The notes under the pieces: model-generated | Seen by the model: only the letters and a program-made list of their open reading frames with translations | What the model was told of the DNA's origin: nothing | The model's database searches: none | Part shown: one piece after another, positions 4,089 to 5,785 of the stretch | How the letters are laid out: every line of letters begins with the position of its first letter | How positions within the stretch are numbered: position 1 is the stretch's first letter | Assembly (NCBI GenBank): GCA_934255105.1 | Contig: CAKQNH010000358.1 | Coordinates: 1-5,785, forward strand | From: an uncultured Pirellulaceae bacterium | GTDB taxonomy: Bacteria > Planctomycetota > Planctomycetia > Pirellulales > Pirellulaceae | Direction of reading: 5' to 3' | DNA length: 5,785 nt | Program-made: the position numbers and the translations under genes

Positions 4089-5785
4089 ATGAGCGGTAGT
4101 TTTGTCCACTTGCATTGCCACAGCCACTATAGCCTGCTCGATGGAGCTAGCTCCATTGGCAAACTGATCGACCGAGCTAAATCGCACGGCATGAACTCGC
4201 TGGCCTTAACCGATCACGGCAATCTGCACGGGGCGCTCGAATTCTACAAAAAGTCGAAAGCGGCCGGTATCAATCCCATCATTGGCTACGAAGCCTATGT
4301 TGCTCCGCAGAGTCGCTTTACGCGCGGCAACGCCTCCAGTTCCAAAGAGGCCGCCTACCACCTGACGCTGCTGGCGAAGAATCGCACCGGTTTCAAAAAC
4401 CTTATTAAGCTGGCTTCAAAGGCCTCGTTGGAAGGCTTCTATTTTAAGCCCCGCATCGACCGCGAGTTGTTGGCTGAGCTCAGCGAGGGGATCATCTGCT
4501 TGAGCGGTTGCGTGTCGAGCGAGTTTTCGCGGGCGATTCTCAATAATCAAGACACGGCCAAGAGCGAGAAGGAAGCGATCGAGATTGCGCAGTGGTTCCA
4601 CGGCGTGTTCGGCGATCGCTACTTCATCGAGGTGATGAATAACAATCTGGAGATCCAGCGGAATCAGCTCGAAGGCGCCGTGAATATCGCCAATAAAATT
4701 GGCCTGCCGCTGGTGGCTACCAGCGATGCGCATTACGCCGATCGCGAAGACGCAGAGATCCAGGACGTGTTGTTGTGCATCAACACCGGTAAGTTCCGCA
4801 CCGATACGGCGCGGATGAAGATGGAGGGGGATCAGTTCTATCTGCGTTCGCCCGCAGAGATGTATGCCAGCTTTGTAGGCTTGGAAGACGCGGTAGCCCG
4901 CAGCCAGGAGATCGCTGACACGGTCGATATCGATTTGGAGCTGGGCAAACGATACTTTCCCGTTTATCCATTGCCCGTGGAGAAGAAGGATCCCGACGAC
5001 TATCTGCGCGAAGTGTGCATAGAAGGCTTGAAAGACCGCTACCAGGGCAACGAAGAGATGCTCCCCGGTGGCGAATTGTCCGAAGTGGTGCAAGCCCGAC
5101 TCGACCGCGAACTGGGGGTGATCCAGCGACTGGGGTTTGCTAACTACTTCTTGATCGTGTGGGACTTCGTGCGGCACTCGCGCGAGTGCGGTGTCCCCAA
5201 TACGGCTCGGGGTAGCGGGGTGGGGGCTCTGGTCTGTTTTGCCACCTACCTGAGCCACGTTTGTCCCATCAAATACGATCTGCTGTTTGAACGCTTCTTG
5301 GATGAGAATCGGCTCGAAGCGCCTGACATCGATATCGACTTCTGCAAGGACCGTCGCGGCGAGATCATTCAGTACGTCCGCGACAAGTACGGCGACGAGA
5401 ACGTGGCCCAGATCGGTACCTTCGGGACGATGGCCGCCAAAGCCGCTATCAAGGACGTGGGGCGCGCGCTGGGCATTCCGTTGATGCGCGTCAATCAGAT
5501 CACCGAAATGGTGCCTGATGAACTCAAAATCACGATCAAAAAGGCGATCGAAAAGAACGTCGATCTGAAGGCCACCTACGAGGGCGATTCGGAAGCGCGC
5601 GAGCTGCTGGATATCGCCATGAAGCTCGAGGGCAACGCGCGCAACGTGGGCACCCACGCGGCCGCCGTGGTGATCGGTGATAAGCCGCTGACCGAGTACG
5701 TGCCGCTGGGGCGCGTGTCTGGTAAAACCGATGTTATTACTCAGTGGTCGATGGGGGACGTGGAGGAAGCTGGCCTGCTGAAGAT
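4089..5785 (+). CDS. dnaE: DNA polymerase III alpha subunit (replicative polymerase), N-terminal 565 residues, runs off the window
   Basis: DnaE is the catalytic subunit of the replicative C-family DNA polymerase; full-length homologues have about 1,150-1,200 residues, so roughly half is present. The N-terminus is a PHP domain with all its expected metal ligands: HLHCHSHYSLLDG (H9, H11), TDHGN (D42, H43), GYEAYV (E68), YHLTLLA (H91), SGC (C141) and TSDAHY (D213, H215). The palm follows, with the nucleotide-binding ARGSGVGALVCF (373-384) and the acidic motif PDIDIDF (412-418) that provides two catalytic aspartates. QIGTFGTMAAKAAIKDVGR (441-459) and NVGTHAAAVVI (519-529) are typical downstream blocks. 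The third catalytic aspartate, expected in a (K)xDFLG motif, should lie a few residues past the window edge. The start is unambiguous: an in-frame TAG at 4071-4073 precedes it and no other start codon lies between. Ribosome binding is weak; GGAAA sits 11 bases upstream. The gene diverges from the HTTM operon, with no sign of a frameshift. Confidence 0.97.
   Translation, partial: MSGSFVHLHCHSHYSLLDGASSIGKLIDRAKSHGMNSLALTDHGNLHGALEFYKKSKAAGINPIIGYEAYVAPQSRFTRGNASSSKEAAYHLTLLAKNRTGFKNLIKLASKASLEGFYFKPRIDRELLAELSEGIICLSGCVSSEFSRAILNNQDTAKSEKEAIEIAQWFHGVFGDRYFIEVMNNNLEIQRNQLEGAVNIANKIGLPLVATSDAHYADREDAEIQDVLLCINTGKFRTDTARMKMEGDQFYLRSPAEMYASFVGLEDAVARSQEIADTVDIDLELGKRYFPVYPLPVEKKDPDDYLREVCIEGLKDRYQGNEEMLPGGELSEVVQARLDRELGVIQRLGFANYFLIVWDFVRHSRECGVPNTARGSGVGALVCFATYLSHVCPIKYDLLFERFLDENRLEAPDIDIDFCKDRRGEIIQYVRDKYGDENVAQIGTFGTMAAKAAIKDVGRALGIPLMRVNQITEMVPDELKITIKKAIEKNVDLKATYEGDSEARELLDIAMKLEGNARNVGTHAAAVVIGDKPLTEYVPLGRVSGKTDVITQWSMGDVEEAGLLK

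Noticed and set aside
3700..4092. A 130-codon plus-strand open frame ending in an ATGA overlap with the dnaE start
   Set aside because: Its first part is antisense to the partner gene and the rest crosses the divergent promoter region, including the TATAAT. The composition is not protein-like and the overlap with dnaE appears to be chance.
4416..5657. A 413-codon open frame on the minus strand
   Set aside because: It lies wholly antisense to dnaE, whose plus-strand frame shows unmistakable conserved polymerase motifs. Long antisense frames are common opposite GC-rich coding sequence.

Overview
The window looks like a chromosomal piece from a planctomycete, most likely of the Pirellula/Rhodopirellula/Blastopirellula type. 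Three things point there. One is a DUF1559 protein with a type IV pilin-like leader and a C-terminal H-X9-DG motif, a family hugely expanded in Planctomycetota. The second is a small carboxypeptidase-regulatory-like lipoprotein encoded just downstream of it. The third is DnaE sequence of the form I associate with that phylum. This assignment rests on recognising families, not on a database search.

Layout: four genes lie on the minus strand across the left two thirds. In order of transcription they are a membrane-anchored protein with a W-x-LFAP motif (3870-3142), an HTTM-domain multi-pass membrane protein (3145-2072), the DUF1559 pilin-like protein (1779-751) and the lipoprotein (575-114). 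The first two overlap by an ATGA junction and are almost certainly co-translated. The other two form a separate pair divided by 175 bases that hold a large palindrome. On the plus strand, divergent from all of these, starts dnaE (4089 to beyond the right edge), the alpha subunit of DNA polymerase III, of which the first 565 residues are present. A perfect TATAAT lies about 50 bases upstream of its start codon.

The most notable non-coding content is a set of three unrelated palindromic elements within 2 kb. The first is a GTAG-headed 64-base inverted repeat between the DUF1559 and lipoprotein genes. The second is a 53-base inverted repeat between the HTTM and DUF1559 genes. The third is a 130-base element with 30-base inverted termini lying inside the HTTM coding region, where it is read through in frame as a Pro/Ser-rich loop. 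All three look like REP/MITE-type dispersed repeats.

I found no CRISPR array, tRNA, rRNA or complete transposase. The best leads for something new are the HTTM/partner gene pair and the palindrome that seems to have become coding sequence.
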